Notes: generated by a model from the sequence alone, not told the origin. A stretch of 64,000 bases of DNA from Ga0077527 sp945862135 (GCA_964203275.1 CAXNMF010000011.1:1-64000); one strand, 5' to 3'; positions 51,557 to 62,007 are shown, counted from the stretch's first letter. A program made the numbers and translations.

Positions 51557-52849
51557 ATGACCAAGAATGTGGTGGTAATCGGCACCCAATGGGGTGACGA
51601 GGGCAAAGGCAAGATCGTCGACTGGCTGACTGATCGTGCGCAGGGCGTGGTGCGTTTTCAGGGCGGTCACAACGCCGGGCACACGCTGGTGATCAACGGC
51701 AAAAAGACCGTGCTGCACCTGATTCCCTCGGGCATCCTGCGCGACAAGGTGGCCTGTTATATCGGTAACGGCGTTGTGCTGTCGCCGGAAGCGCTGCTGG
51801 AGGAAATTGCCACGTTGACTGCCGCCGGCGTCGATGTCGCTTCGCGTCTGAAAATCAGCGAAGCCTGTCCGGTGATTCTCCCTTATCACGTTGCGATCGA
51901 CCGTGCGCGTGAAGCGGCCAAAGGTGCCGGCAAGATCGGCACTACCGGACGCGGCATCGGACCAGCGTATGAAGACAAGGTGGCGCGTCGTGCGATCCGC
52001 CTGCAGGACCTGTTTCACCGCGAACGTTTCGCCGCCAAGCTGGGCGAAGTGCTCGATTTCCACAACTTCGTGCTGAAAAATTATTTCCGCGTCGATACCG
52101 TGCCGTTCCAGAAAACGCTGGATGACACACTGGCGTTTGCCGAACGCATCAAGCCAATGGTGGCCGATGTGCCGCGCCTGCTGTACGAGGCGAACCGCGC
52201 CGGTGATCAACTGCTTTTTGAAGGCGCGCAGGGCACGCTGCTTGACGTTGATCACGGCACCTATCCCTTCGTGACCTCGAGCAACTGTGTTGCCGGTGCG
52301 GCTGCGCCGGGCGCAGGCATCGGTCCGCAGAGCCTGCACTACGTGCTGGGCATCACCAAGGCCTACACTACGCGTGTGGGCTCCGGACCCTTCCCGACCG
52401 AACTCGATGACGACATCGGTCGGCAGATTGCTACACGCGGCAACGAGGTTGGTGCCACCACCGGCCGTCCGCGGCGTTGCGGCTGGTTTGATGCTGCTGC
52501 GCTGAAACGCTCGATCCAGATCAACGGCGTGTCCGGCTTGTGCGTGACCAAGCTTGACGTGCTCGACGGCATGGAAAGCGTGCAGCTCGGCGTTGGCTAC
52601 AAGATGAGCGGTGTGCCTCGCGACATCCTGCCGTTCGGCGCGGAATTACTGGCCGAGTGCCAGCCGGTCTACGAGGAAATGCCGGGGTGGCGCGACAGCA
52701 CGGTCGGGATCACCCGTTTTGAAGACCTGCCGCAGGCTGCACGCAATTATCTGAAGCGCATGGAAGCGGTGTGTGAAGTGCCGATCGATATCGTGTCGAC
52801 CGGGGCTGACCGTGAACACACCATCGTGCGCAGAAACCCGTTCGACTGA
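51557..52849 (+). CDS. purA: Adenylosuccinate synthase
   Basis: 430 aa. First committed step from IMP to AMP. GTQWGDEGKGKIVDWLTDRAQGVVRFQGGHNAGHTL is the GTP/IMP site, then GRGIGPAYEDKVARRA, FEGAQGTLLDVDHGTYPFVTSSN and TRVGSGPFPTEL. C-terminal RREHTIVR-type end. ATG 51557. A strong terminator follows. Confidence 0.98.
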   Translation: MTKNVVVIGTQWGDEGKGKIVDWLTDRAQGVVRFQGGHNAGHTLVINGKKTVLHLIPSGILRDKVACYIGNGVVLSPEALLEEIATLTAAGVDVASRLKISEACPVILPYHVAIDRAREAAKGAGKIGTTGRGIGPAYEDKVARRAIRLQDLFHRERFAAKLGEVLDFHNFVLKNYFRVDTVPFQKTLDDTLAFAERIKPMVADVPRLLYEANRAGDQLLFEGAQGTLLDVDHGTYPFVTSSNCVAGAAAPGAGIGPQSLHYVLGITKAYTTRVGSGPFPTELDDDIGRQIATRGNEVGATTGRPRRCGWFDAAALKRSIQINGVSGLCVTKLDVLDGMESVQLGVGYKMSGVPRDILPFGAELLAECQPVYEEMPGWRDSTVGITRFEDLPQAARNYLKRMEAVCEVPIDIVSTGADREHTIVRRNPFD

Positions 52850-52855
52850 AAATGA

Positions 52856-52889
52856 AAAAGGGCGCGGTGCAAATGCACAGCGCCCTTTT
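52856..52889 (+). terminator. Rho-independent terminator after purA
   Basis: AAAAGGGCGC (52856–52865) pairs with GCGCCCTTTT (52880–52889), with an inner GTGC/GCAC pair in the loop. It starts seven bases after the purA stop and also fits as a terminator for the convergent tRNA gene. Confidence 0.88.
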
Positions 52890-52923
52890 AACTTGCAGTC
52901 GGACTTTAGTCCTACTTTAATAC

Positions 52924-53008
52924 TGGTGCCCAGAAGAGGACTCGAACCTCCACGGTGTTACCCGCCAGTACCTGAAACTGGTGCGTCTACCAATTCCGCC
53001 ATCTGGGC
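52924..53008 (-). tRNA. tRNA-Leu (CAG)
   Basis: On the minus strand: acceptor arm GCCCAGA…TCTGGGC followed by ACCA (CCA encoded), D-arm with GGCGGAATTGGTAGACGC, anticodon stem CCAGT/ACTGG enclosing TTCAGGT with anticodon CAG, a long variable arm typical of class II tRNAs (GGCGGGTAACACCGTG region), and T-arm GAGGTTCGAGTCCTC. 85 bases. Leu, reads CUG. Confidence 0.97.
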
Positions 53009-53049
53009 AATTTGCGCGCGATTCTAGCCCATGAAAGCTGATTGTTCAA

Positions 53050-55237
53050 ATGAAAAAACAGAAAAAATCCACGACCCGCAGCCCTAAGGGTTCACGTCGT
53101 GAAAATGATCCCTACTTCGAACGCGAAGCAGGGCTTTACGAGCACCCGGTACTCCAGTCGCGAGTTGATTCTCGACGTGATGGTTGAGGCCGGCGTACCT
53201 CTGGAAGAAGCGGATCTCGCGCGCCAACTCGACATCCGCAAGCGGGAGCGCGAGGCCTTTACCCGTCGCATCGCGGCGATGGAGCGCGATGGCCAGATCA
53301 TGCGCAATCGCCGCGGCGATTTGTGCGTGGCTGACAAACTTGACCTCGTCAAAGGCCGTGTGCTCGGTCACAAGGATGGTTTCGGTTTCCTGGTGCGCGA
53401 TGAAGGCGGTCCCGACCTGTTCCTCGGTTCCGGTGAAATGCAGAAGGTGCTGCACGGCGACCGCGTGATGGCGCGCATTTCCGGCATGGATCGCCGTGGC
53501 AGGCCAGAAGGCAAGATTGTTGAAGTGCTGGAACATGGGCAGACGCGTTTTGTCGGCCGCCTCCACGTCGAACACGGCGTCACCTTCGTTGCCGCTGAAG
53601 ACAAGCGCATCAGCCAGGACTTTGTTGTGCCGGCCGGTGAATCCGGCAAGGCCAAGGCCGGGCAGGTGGTGACCGTGGAAATCATTTCGCAGCCCGGACG
53701 CCAGACCAAGCCGCTGGGGCGTGTTGTTGAGGTGCTCGGCAACTACGCCGATCCCGGCATGGAAATCGAAATCGCGCTGCGCAAACACGCGCTGCCCTGG
53801 ATATTTCCGAAAGAAGCCGAGGCGATTGCCAACAAGCTGCCCAAGACAGTGCGCGCCGCTGATCACAAGGGTCGTGTCGATCTGCGAGACATGCCGCTGG
53901 TTACCATTGATGGTGAAACCGCACGCGATTTTGATGATGCGGTGTATTGCGAACCGGTCGGCAGTGGTTTCAGGCTGGTGGTGGCAATTGCCGATGTCAG
54001 CCATTACGTGAAAGCGGGCGATGCCCTCGACGAGGAGGCACGCAGCCGCGGCAACTCGGTGTATTTCCCGCGCCGGGTGATTCCCATGCTGCCCGAGGCG
54101 CTTTCCAATGGCCTGTGTTCCATCAATCCCGATGTCGAACGTCTGGCGATGGTCTGTGACATGCAGATTGACGGTCATGGCCACATCAAGGGTTACAAAT
54201 TCTATCCGGCGGTCATGCGCTCCCATGCGCGGTTCACCTACACCGAGGTGGCGACGATTCTCGAGGACCCGCGAGGCCCCGCAGCACGGCGGCGCAAGGC
54301 GTTGGTGCCGCATCTGCAGGCAGCTTACAAGCTCTACCATCAACTGGCGAAAGCGCGGGCCAAACGCGGCGCGATTGATTTCGAGACCATCGAAACGCAG
54401 ATGATTTTCGATGACAAGGGCAAGATCGAGAACATTGTCCCGGTGATCCGCAACGATGCGCATCGCCTGATCGAAGAATGCATGCTGGCAGCGAATGTCT
54501 GCACCTCGGATTTCCTGCGTGAGCGCGGACACCCGATGCTGTATCGGGTGCACGAAGGCCCGACACCGGAGAAACTCGAGGCCTTGCGCGATTTCCTCAA
54601 GGGTTTCGGGCTGCAGTTGCCCGGCGGCGAAACGCCGCATGCCTCGGATTACGCGAAACTGCTGTCGAAGGTGAAAGGGCGTCCGGACGAACAACTGTTG
54701 CAGACGGTGATGCTGCGGTCGCTGAAGCAGGCCGTCTACACGCCGAAAAACGCCGGTCACTTCGGTCTGGCGTATGAGTCATACACGCACTTCACGTCGC
54801 CGATCCGCCGTTATCCGGATTTGCTGGTTCACCGTGCGATCAAGGCGGTGCTTAATGGAGGGACTTACGATCCGGGCGACTGGCAGCAACTCGGTGCGCA
54901 GTGTTCGATGACCGAGCGCCGCGCCGATGATGCAACGCGTGACGTGACGGCATGGCTGAAGTGTTATTACATGCGTGACCGGGTCGGTGAAACCTTCATG
55001 GGCAGCATCGCCGGTGTTGCTGCATTCGGCGCGTTCGTTGCGCTCGATGACGTCTATGTCGAAGGGCTGGTGCATATCTCCGACATGGGCAAGGACTATT
55101 ACAAATACGATGCCGCACGGCATGAGCTGCTCGGCGAACGCACCAAACAGCGCTACCGCCTGGGTGACCGACTGCGGGTGAAGATTGCCCGCGTTGACCT
55201 TGGGGCCGCGCGTATTGATTTTGTATTGGCCAATTAA
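53050..55237 (+). CDS. rnr: Ribonuclease R (frameshifted near the start)
   Basis: 3'-5' exoribonuclease that degrades structured RNA. The most likely start is ATG 53050 (MKKQKKSTTRSPKGSRRENDPYFEREAGLYEHP, the usual basic N-terminus). One extra base near 53148 then shifts into the frame that holds SRELILDVMVEAGVPLEEADLARQL and the rest. The downstream frame has its own GTG at 53099, but the residues before SREL there do not look like RNase R. Domains in order: helix-turn-helix (about 35–85), cold-shock domains (GRVLGHKDGFGFLVRDE), RNB catalytic domain with DARDFDDAVYCEPVG-type Asp cluster (TARDFDDAVY) and C-terminal S1 domain. Repaired length 728 aa. Confidence 0.94.
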
Positions 55238-55246
55238 TAAATTTTC

Positions 55247-55264
55247 AATAAAAACAAATACTTG
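55247..55264 (+). repeat. AT-rich intergenic element, copy g
   Basis: AATAAAAACAAATACTTG, nine bases past the rnr stop and 14 bases before rlmB, which has no clear ribosome binding site. Confidence 0.5.
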
Positions 55265-55278
55265 CGATATATACGCTC

Positions 55279-56019
55279 ATGAGCGACCTGCAACTGATCC
55301 ACGGTTTCCATGCGGTAACCAGCCGTTTGCGCCAGCGCGAAGGGCTGGTGAAGGAAATCTATTTCGACAGCGCCCGCCGCGACAACCGCGGCAAGGATCT
55401 GCTGGCCTTGGCGGAATCGCGCGGCGTGCGTGTGATCATGGTTGATGCCAAACGGCTCGACGGCATGACCGGACAGGCGCGCCACCAGGGTGTTGCTGCG
55501 CGTGTCGATGCGGTGAAACTGCCGACGCACATCGATGACGTGCTGGAAGACCTGACCGAACCGCCGCTGCTGCTGATCCTCGATGGCGTCACCGACCCGC
55601 ACAACCTTGGCGCCTGCCTGCGCGTGGCCGACGGCATGGGTGCGCATGCGGTGATTGCGCCCAAGGACCACGCGGTCGGACTCAACGCCACGGTGGCCAA
55701 GGTGGCCAGCGGGGCTGCAGATACCGTGCCCTACATCATGGTCACCAACCTTGCGCGCACGATGCGCGAATTGAAAGACAAAGGTGTATGGCTGATCGGC
55801 GCTGATGAACGCGCCGATCATGATCTTTACGGGACCAAACTCAATGGCCCCATGGCATGGGTGCTTGGGGCGGAAGGCGAGGGCATGCGCCGGCTGACTC
55901 GCGAAACCTGCGACGAACTGGCGCGGATCCCGATGCTGGGTGCGGTGGAGAGCCTCAACGTGTCGGTGTCGGCGGGCATCTGCCTGGCCGAAGCCCGCCG
56001 TCAACGCAGGATCAAATAA
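55279..56019 (+). CDS. rlmB: 23S rRNA (Gm2251) 2'-O-methyltransferase
   Basis: 246-aa SpoU/TrmH-family enzyme. N-terminal substrate-binding domain (LIHGFHAVTSRLRQREGLVKEIYFD, RHQGVAARVD) and C-terminal knotted domain with motif 1 LDGVTDPHNLGACLRVADGMGAHAVI, motif 2 VLGAEGEGMRRLTRE and motif 3 IPMLGAVESLNVSVSAGICLAEARRQ. Downstream of rnr, as in E. coli. Confidence 0.96.
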   Translation: MSDLQLIHGFHAVTSRLRQREGLVKEIYFDSARRDNRGKDLLALAESRGVRVIMVDAKRLDGMTGQARHQGVAARVDAVKLPTHIDDVLEDLTEPPLLLILDGVTDPHNLGACLRVADGMGAHAVIAPKDHAVGLNATVAKVASGAADTVPYIMVTNLARTMRELKDKGVWLIGADERADHDLYGTKLNGPMAWVLGAEGEGMRRLTRETCDELARIPMLGAVESLNVSVSAGICLAEARRQRRIK

Positions 56020-56042
56020 ACCACCACCCTGCGAGCTGATTC

Positions 56043-57128
56043 ATGGGCATTGAAATCAAGCTGACCGACCGTGATCTGCCGGTTTCGCCGGTGTTCATTG
56101 ATTTTCTGCACCGGCGCATTCACGGCGCAGGTCCTGAGGCTTCATGGCATGACCAAATCTCGGAAGAACTGATTCCGGGAAATCTGGACAAACGCATCGA
56201 ACATGCCCGCGGCGTTGCTGAATCGGTCATCGCGCATCCGCTCGGACAGAGGGCGATTTACCGTTCCTATGAATTGTTCACTGCGCTGCTGACGGGCAAC
56301 GAAGCCCGCCTCAAAGCCTTTCACGAACGCTTTCGCTTCATCGTGATTGTCGGCTGTCCACGCCATGGCGGCACCTATCTGACCAAGCAGTTGTTCCGTG
56401 CGCTGGGTTATGAAGCGGAAACAATTCCCAATGTCATCGCACATGATGGTTTCCCGGACAGCGCCCCATTTTTTTTCGGCGATCAATTCAATTCGCAAAC
56501 CCATACGTTGCTGCAGACCGCCGAGTATTTGGCGATGGTCGAGACCTATTTTGGCGACCGCCCGCCGATAGACGGCAAGATCATCGTTCCGAAAAAAGCC
56601 ACCAAAGCCGCATACAACGGCGCATTTTTCAAAACGGTGTTCGGTGCCGACGCGGAGTACATCGTGACCTTGCGTCATCCGCTTGCGGCCTGCATTTCGA
56701 CCTATGAAAAATCCGGCGGTCTGCCGGCAGACGGCCTGTTCAAGAACCGCAGCAACATCGAGGAATGGGCGCGGCGCGATCTGCTGGTCTCGGGGGTGCG
56801 CGAGTCTGATGTTGACCGCCTGTCGTATATCGATGCCTATCTCGGCTACTGGCGCTATTACCACCGGCAATTGGGCGATACGGGACTCGCAGCTGTCACA
56901 AATCTGCAACTCGTGCCCTACGGCAAAGAGTCTTTGATGCAACTGGCGAGCGGATTCAACCGACGCTTCGGCATCAGTAACTCGCTTGAGAATTTCGAGG
57001 TCGGTCAGAAGCGGCAAAGACATCCTGATTGGATGCCCCAAGCTGATGCGGCCTTGCATCAAATCGGTGCTTTGTGGAAAGCGCAAGGCCTGCAATTTCC
57101 GGAGGCCACGCTGGCCGAGGGTTGGTGA
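56043..57128 (+). CDS. Sulfotransferase-like P-loop protein
   Basis: 361 aa. A sulfotransferase-type 5'-phosphosulfate loop FIVIVGCPRHGGTYLTKQLFRALG (residues about 98–121) and a 3'-phosphate loop IVTLRHPLAACISTYEKSGG support a PAPS-dependent sulfotransferase, though the first motif has His where Ser is usual (PRxGGT). No signal peptide or membrane helix, so cytoplasmic. ATG 56043. It ends 191 bases before the TPS exoprotein gene on the same strand. A link to surface-structure synthesis is possible but not shown. Confidence 0.75.
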   Translation: MGIEIKLTDRDLPVSPVFIDFLHRRIHGAGPEASWHDQISEELIPGNLDKRIEHARGVAESVIAHPLGQRAIYRSYELFTALLTGNEARLKAFHERFRFIVIVGCPRHGGTYLTKQLFRALGYEAETIPNVIAHDGFPDSAPFFFGDQFNSQTHTLLQTAEYLAMVETYFGDRPPIDGKIIVPKKATKAAYNGAFFKTVFGADAEYIVTLRHPLAACISTYEKSGGLPADGLFKNRSNIEEWARRDLLVSGVRESDVDRLSYIDAYLGYWRYYHRQLGDTGLAAVTNLQLVPYGKESLMQLASGFNRRFGISNSLENFEVGQKRQRHPDWMPQADAALHQIGALWKAQGLQFPEATLAEGW

Positions 57129-57181
57129 TTCACTAATCGTGCGAATTGTCACAAGGCAGAGCAAAAACACGCCCTGAAGAC

Positions 57182-57209
57182 TGATTTAACGATGGTTTTG
57201 ACCTATAAT
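57182..57209 (+). promoter_or_regulatory. Probable promoter of the TPS pair
   Basis: TGATTT (57182–57187) and a perfect TATAAT (57204–57209) with a 16-base spacer, followed by the direct repeat ATGTTAA (57208–57214 and 57218–57224). The untranslated leader would be about 100 bases. Confidence 0.55.
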
Positions 57210-57319
57210 GTTAATAGATGTTAAGAGGTAAAAAGGGGCACCAATCAGCGCTGTTTCCGCATCCGCATTCGCAGCGCCTGTTTTGATGGTGATCCATAAC
57301 GACGAATTCGGGGTCCCAA

Positions 57320-60300
57320 ATGGTCAAGCCACAATCGCAACGCGTAAGTCACGCCAACCCACTGCATCCGCATCACATGCGTCGCAAGACGGTCGCAGTT
57401 GCGGTAGCCGCCTGTTTCACAACAGGTGTTGCGATGGCCAACCCGACGGCTCCCACCGTTGTCCACGGCACGGCAACCATGTCCCAGGCCGGCGGCATCC
57501 TCAATATCACCAACAGCCATAACGCGATCATCAACTGGGGTTCGTTTTCGATTGGCGTTAACGAACTCACGCGCTTCATCCAGCCTTCGGCCCTGTCCGC
57601 CGTTCTTAACCGCGTCATCGGGCAGGACCCTTCTGCGATCCTCGGTGCACTGCAATCGAACGGTCGCGTGTTCCTGATCAACCCGAATGGCATCGTCTTC
57701 GGCAGCGGTGCACAGATCAACGTTGCAGGCCTTGTGGCCTCGACGCTGAACATCAGCAACGATGACTTCCTCAACAATCGCATGCGCTTTACCGATGGTG
57801 CGCTTGCCGGCAACGTGGTCAACCAGGGCAGCATCACCGGCGGCAATGTTTACCTGATCGGCAATGCCGTGGCCAACAATGGCCTGATCACCAGCCCCAA
57901 CGGCGAAGTGGTGCTGGCCGCGGGCAACAGCGTTGAACTGGTCAATCCTGGTACGCCCAATCTGCGCGTCGAAGTGGTCGCTTCGGCCAACGAAGCGCGC
58001 AACCTCGGCACCATATCCGCAGAAGCCGGCCGTATCGGCATTTACGCCGGACTGATCAAGCAGGGCGGCACCATCAGTGCCGACAGCGCGGTGTCCGAAG
58101 GCGGCCGCATCATGCTCAAGTCCACCAAGAGTACGGTGCTGGAAGCCGGCAGCGTAACGACCGCCCGTGGTACCAGCGGCGGCGAAATCATCGCCTTGTC
58201 CGGCATGACCGACGGCAAGACCGAAGTCGCCGGCAAACTCGATGCATCCGCTATCGCTTCCGGCTCTCCGGGTGCAGGTGGTTTCATCGATACTTCTGCA
58301 GCGAAGGTGAAGATTGCTGACAGCGCCGTGATTACTGCTGCCGGCAGTGGCGGCGGCAAAGCCGGGACGTGGCTGATTGATCCGGCTGATTTTTACATCT
58401 CCAACGCCTACGGCGGTGACATGTCCGCCACGCTGCTGTCATCGACGCTGAACTCGTATGGCGGCGGCACCAATGTGGATATCCAGTCTACTTCCGGCCT
58501 TACTGGTTCCACTGGCACCATTTTTGTGAATGATGCGGTCACCTGGAGCACGGACTCCACACTGCGCTTGATCGCGGTCGGCAATGTCGACGTCAATTCC
58601 GCGATTACCAACACCGGCGCTGGCGGGGTGCAACTGTTTGCGGGCTGGACCGGCAGTTTTGATCTGAGTCCGGTGCCGGTGCCACTCATTGGATCTACGG
58701 CTGCTCCCTTTCAAAACATCAATATCAATGCGCCAATCAGCACGGGTGGTGATATCCACCTGATTGCCTACGGCAATATCGTTCAGGGCGGCCCCGGTTC
58801 GCTGACAGCCAACGGTCTCGCGGCATACAGTCAACAGGGCAGCGTCAATCTGGCGAATCCTTCGGCCACCAACACCGTGAATACTGTTGCAGGTCGCGCC
58901 ATCGGGCAATTCGCATTCAAAAACACGGGCAATTTGACGGTCGGCACCGTGGGTGGTGCTTCAGGCATCACTGCCTACGGCGGATTTCCGGGACTGCATG
59001 TCACGGTTGACGTGGGTGTGACTGGCGGTGCGTTGACCGTTGCCAATCCGATTGTTGCGGTAGGTCTGGATGGCTCTGAGGGCGCGGCCGGTGGCAACGC
59101 CAACATTTCACTGACCGCGAGTAATGGCGTCAATGTGAATTCCAATATCACCGCAACAGCCGGACATGGCGGATCTGCTTACTACGGCGGCACCCCGGGC
59201 AATGGTGGTTTGGCCACGATCAGCCTGACCAGTACCGGTGTTGGCAGTTCGGTCAACATCAACAGCAGTGCTGGCTCCGTGAATGCCAATGGCGGTGGCG
59301 GCGGTGATGGGTTTTCATCCGGTATTGATGGCGCACCCGGTGGCGGTGGAACCATCAATGTGACGTCTGCAGGCGGGATTTTGGTTGAGGCTTCTGTTCA
59401 GGCGAATGGTGGCCATGGGGGTTCAGGTTCGAATGCGTCTGGTGGACCCGCCGGCAATGGCGCAGTCAACATGAGCGCCAACGGTGGCGATCTGACGATC
59501 GGCGCCTATGGCGGTGTGGCGGCTTTCGGTGGTAACGGCGGTTTCGCAAATTTTTCTGGTGATGGCGGTCGTGGCGGTGATGCTTCGGTGAACCTTTCCG
59601 CATCAGGCGGATTGACCGTCACCGGCACTGCGCGTGCCTTAGGCGGATTGGGTGGCTCCGGCAGTTCGGGGGCTGGCGGCCGAGGCGGCGATGCGCTGGT
59701 CAACCTGACTGCGGGTAGTACGCTGATCATTGACTCCATGCAGAACTTTGCGGTCAAGGCGGATGGTGGCGAGGGTGGCGTCGGCTACTGGGATGGTAAT
59801 GGCGGTCGTGGCGGTGACGGCACCATCAATCTGAATTCCGGCGGGGCGATGGCCATTGGAAACAGTGGCGTGTCGTTTCACGATGTTGTTTATGCGCGTG
59901 GCGGCAATGGCGGCTATGTCGATGGCGGAGAAGGATTTACCGGCGGTGATGGCGGTCTGGCCAAGGTGGAAGTGACTTCGGCTGGCGGAATTGCCGTTTA
60001 TGCCAATGTTGCAGCGCAGGGCGGGTATGGCAATGCCGGGTTTTCCGGCAGCAGCAGTGCATCGCTTTTGGGTGGAGGTGGTGCCGGCACTGTCATGATG
60101 ACTAACAACGGCGGCGCACTGTTCGAGCAGTTCTCCGGCAATATTTATGCGAACGGCGGTGGCGGTGAGCAGGGCGGCGCTGCGCTGGTCACCCTTTCTT
60201 CGGCCGGCGGTATGACGGTGAATAATGTCTATGCCGACGGCGGATCGGGAGCCACGATTCCTGGACGGATGGCGCGCGCGGGTGATGCTGGAATCACCTT

Positions 60301-61993
60301 GCTGAATTCCAGTGCCTCAGCGCCGCTGCTGATTTCAGGCACTGTCCGTGCTACCGGCGGCCCTGTCGGTTTAAGCGATGGTTTTGCGGATGGCGGCAAC
60401 GCGTCAGTGGTCATCAACTCCGCTGGCGGTGTTGATATCGTTGGCCACGTTGAGAGCTATGGTGGTGATGGTGAGAATGGCGGGGCGGGTGGCGCTGCTT
60501 CCATCCAGCTGACTTCGACCAGCCTGACTTCCGGCGTGACGATTGATGGTGGCGAGATTTATGCGGAAGCCGGGGATGGTGGTTTCGGTTCAATCAATGG
60601 CGGGATTGGCGGCAATGCCATGGTCAGTGTTACTTCTGCGGCCGGCATTGTTATTGATAGTTTTGTTGAGGCCGATGGCGGTTTTGGCGGTAGCGGCTCC
60701 TCCGGCGACAGGGGCAATGGCGGCAACGCTACCGTAACATTGGTGAATACCGGTTCGGCGCCGGTCACAATATTTAGCGATGTTGTTGCTGATGCAGGGG
60801 ATGGAACCATTGGTGGCGACGCGTCAGTGTCGATTACCTCGGCTGGCGGCATCTTTGTTTCATCATCTACTGATGTACTGGCTTACGGTGGAGATGGAAA
60901 TGCAGACAATGTGCCGGGCAAGGGTGGCACTGCCAGCATCGTCATGACCAATACCAATGCGTCTTCGTCGATTGATTTGGACTACTCGGCCTCGGTGCGC
61001 GCGCTGGGCGGTGATTTGTCGCGGGGGGCAGGAGGCAGTGGGAATGGTGGTGATGCCGTTATCATTCTGAGTTCGGCCGGCGGCATTTCGACATACGAGA
61101 GCCAGATCGAGGCTTTTGGTGGTGATGTCGGTGGCTCCGGCGGCGCTTCTGATCGCGGCGGTGCGGCCGGGGTGACCATGCTGGCCAGCGGCAACATCCT
61201 GATTGAAGGTGGTGAAGGCGCAGCCTGGGGAGGCGGTGGCCCTGTCGGTGGCGATGCAGCAGTCAATCTTGTTGCAGGCGGCAATATCCAGATTGAAGGC
61301 GGCGAGGCTTTTTATGTTAATGACAGCCTTTTTGCCTATTCGTCAGGGGGAGTGCCCGGAAAGGCTTCGGTGGTAGCTTCGGCAGGCGGGAACCTCATGC
61401 TTGCTTCGTCTGCCGCGATATACACGTCCGGTCTCGCCGGATTGGGCGGCGCCAACATCACGGTTGATGATTCTTATGTCTGGGGCGAGACGGGCACTCA
61501 GGTCGATGCGTCCGGCAGCCTTACTGTGACCAACTCCGGTATCGTGGCAGGCGGCGGCAATGCCAAAATCACCACCGGCGGCAATGTGTTGGTGGAAAAC
61601 GACGGCATGATTGCAGGCTATCCGGATGTTCTGATGAAAGTAGGCGGCGAAGTATTCATCAATACCGGTGGTCGCATCGAAGCTGGCCTGCCCACCACGA
61701 TCCACCTGACTTTCCCGATGCTGGAGAGCGGCGGATTTACGGTGAACGGTATTCCGGGTCTTGTATTTGACGGATCAACCGGCTTCTTCGCCGCTGGCAG
61801 CGGCGCCATTCTCGGCACGAACCTGCTTGTGACTTATGGTGGTGGCGCTGTCGCTGAATTGAATGTGCCGACCGACACGCTGATCGTGGCCATGGGTGAA
61901 TCCATCCAGCCGCCCGACGCCGAGAAGGAAAAGGACATCTTTGAGGATGAAAATCAATTGAAGAAGAAAAAGGATGCGCCGGTTTGCCGTTAA
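57320..61993 (+). CDS. Two-partner secretion exoprotein (TpsA), filamentous-haemagglutinin-like with Gly-rich repeats
   Basis: 1557 aa. Long basic N-terminus and signal core RRKTVAVAVAACFTTGVAMA (cleavage after residue 40). Residues about 42–300: TPS secretion domain with the signature NPNGI (residues 121–125) and NSVELVNPGTPNLRVEV. A DUF-like linker region with WLIDPADFYI at about residue 352 follows. From about residue 590 to 1350 the chain consists of roughly 15 modules of 40–50 residues, each with SAGGI-type strands and a GGxGG cluster (for example SAGGILVEASVQANGGHGG), similar in look to mycobacterial PGRS regions and fitting a beta-helix. The end is ENQLKKKKDAPVCR; the penultimate residue is the only Cys I find in the mature protein. 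The transporter gene follows. Confidence 0.92.
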   Translation: MVKPQSQRVSHANPLHPHHMRRKTVAVAVAACFTTGVAMANPTAPTVVHGTATMSQAGGILNITNSHNAIINWGSFSIGVNELTRFIQPSALSAVLNRVIGQDPSAILGALQSNGRVFLINPNGIVFGSGAQINVAGLVASTLNISNDDFLNNRMRFTDGALAGNVVNQGSITGGNVYLIGNAVANNGLITSPNGEVVLAAGNSVELVNPGTPNLRVEVVASANEARNLGTISAEAGRIGIYAGLIKQGGTISADSAVSEGGRIMLKSTKSTVLEAGSVTTARGTSGGEIIALSGMTDGKTEVAGKLDASAIASGSPGAGGFIDTSAAKVKIADSAVITAAGSGGGKAGTWLIDPADFYISNAYGGDMSATLLSSTLNSYGGGTNVDIQSTSGLTGSTGTIFVNDAVTWSTDSTLRLIAVGNVDVNSAITNTGAGGVQLFAGWTGSFDLSPVPVPLIGSTAAPFQNININAPISTGGDIHLIAYGNIVQGGPGSLTANGLAAYSQQGSVNLANPSATNTVNTVAGRAIGQFAFKNTGNLTVGTVGGASGITAYGGFPGLHVTVDVGVTGGALTVANPIVAVGLDGSEGAAGGNANISLTASNGVNVNSNITATAGHGGSAYYGGTPGNGGLATISLTSTGVGSSVNINSSAGSVNANGGGGGDGFSSGIDGAPGGGGTINVTSAGGILVEASVQANGGHGGSGSNASGGPAGNGAVNMSANGGDLTIGAYGGVAAFGGNGGFANFSGDGGRGGDASVNLSASGGLTVTGTARALGGLGGSGSSGAGGRGGDALVNLTAGSTLIIDSMQNFAVKADGGEGGVGYWDGNGGRGGDGTINLNSGGAMAIGNSGVSFHDVVYARGGNGGYVDGGEGFTGGDGGLAKVEVTSAGGIAVYANVAAQGGYGNAGFSGSSSASLLGGGGAGTVMMTNNGGALFEQFSGNIYANGGGGEQGGAALVTLSSAGGMTVNNVYADGGSGATIPGRMARAGDAGITLLNSSASAPLLISGTVRATGGPVGLSDGFADGGNASVVINSAGGVDIVGHVESYGGDGENGGAGGAASIQLTSTSLTSGVTIDGGEIYAEAGDGGFGSINGGIGGNAMVSVTSAAGIVIDSFVEADGGFGGSGSSGDRGNGGNATVTLVNTGSAPVTIFSDVVADAGDGTIGGDASVSITSAGGIFVSSSTDVLAYGGDGNADNVPGKGGTASIVMTNTNASSSIDLDYSASVRALGGDLSRGAGGSGNGGDAVIILSSAGGISTYESQIEAFGGDVGGSGGASDRGGAAGVTMLASGNILIEGGEGAAWGGGGPVGGDAAVNLVAGGNIQIEGGEAFYVNDSLFAYSSGGVPGKASVVASAGGNLMLASSAAIYTSGLAGLGGANITVDDSYVWGETGTQVDASGSLTVTNSGIVAGGGNAKITTGGNVLVENDGMIAGYPDVLMKVGGEVFINTGGRIEAGLPTTIHLTFPMLESGGFTVNGIPGLVFDGSTGFFAAGSGAILGTNLLVTYGGGAVAELNVPTDTLIVAMGESIQPPDAEKEKDIFEDENQLKKKKDAPVCR

Positions 61994-62007
61994 CCAGCCC
62001 CTTGATA

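Noticed and set aside
59280..61400. CRISPR-like or DNA-level tandem repeat array inside the large exoprotein gene.
   Set aside because: The periodicity is at protein level with degenerate modules of varying length; no identical repeats with uniform spacers are present.
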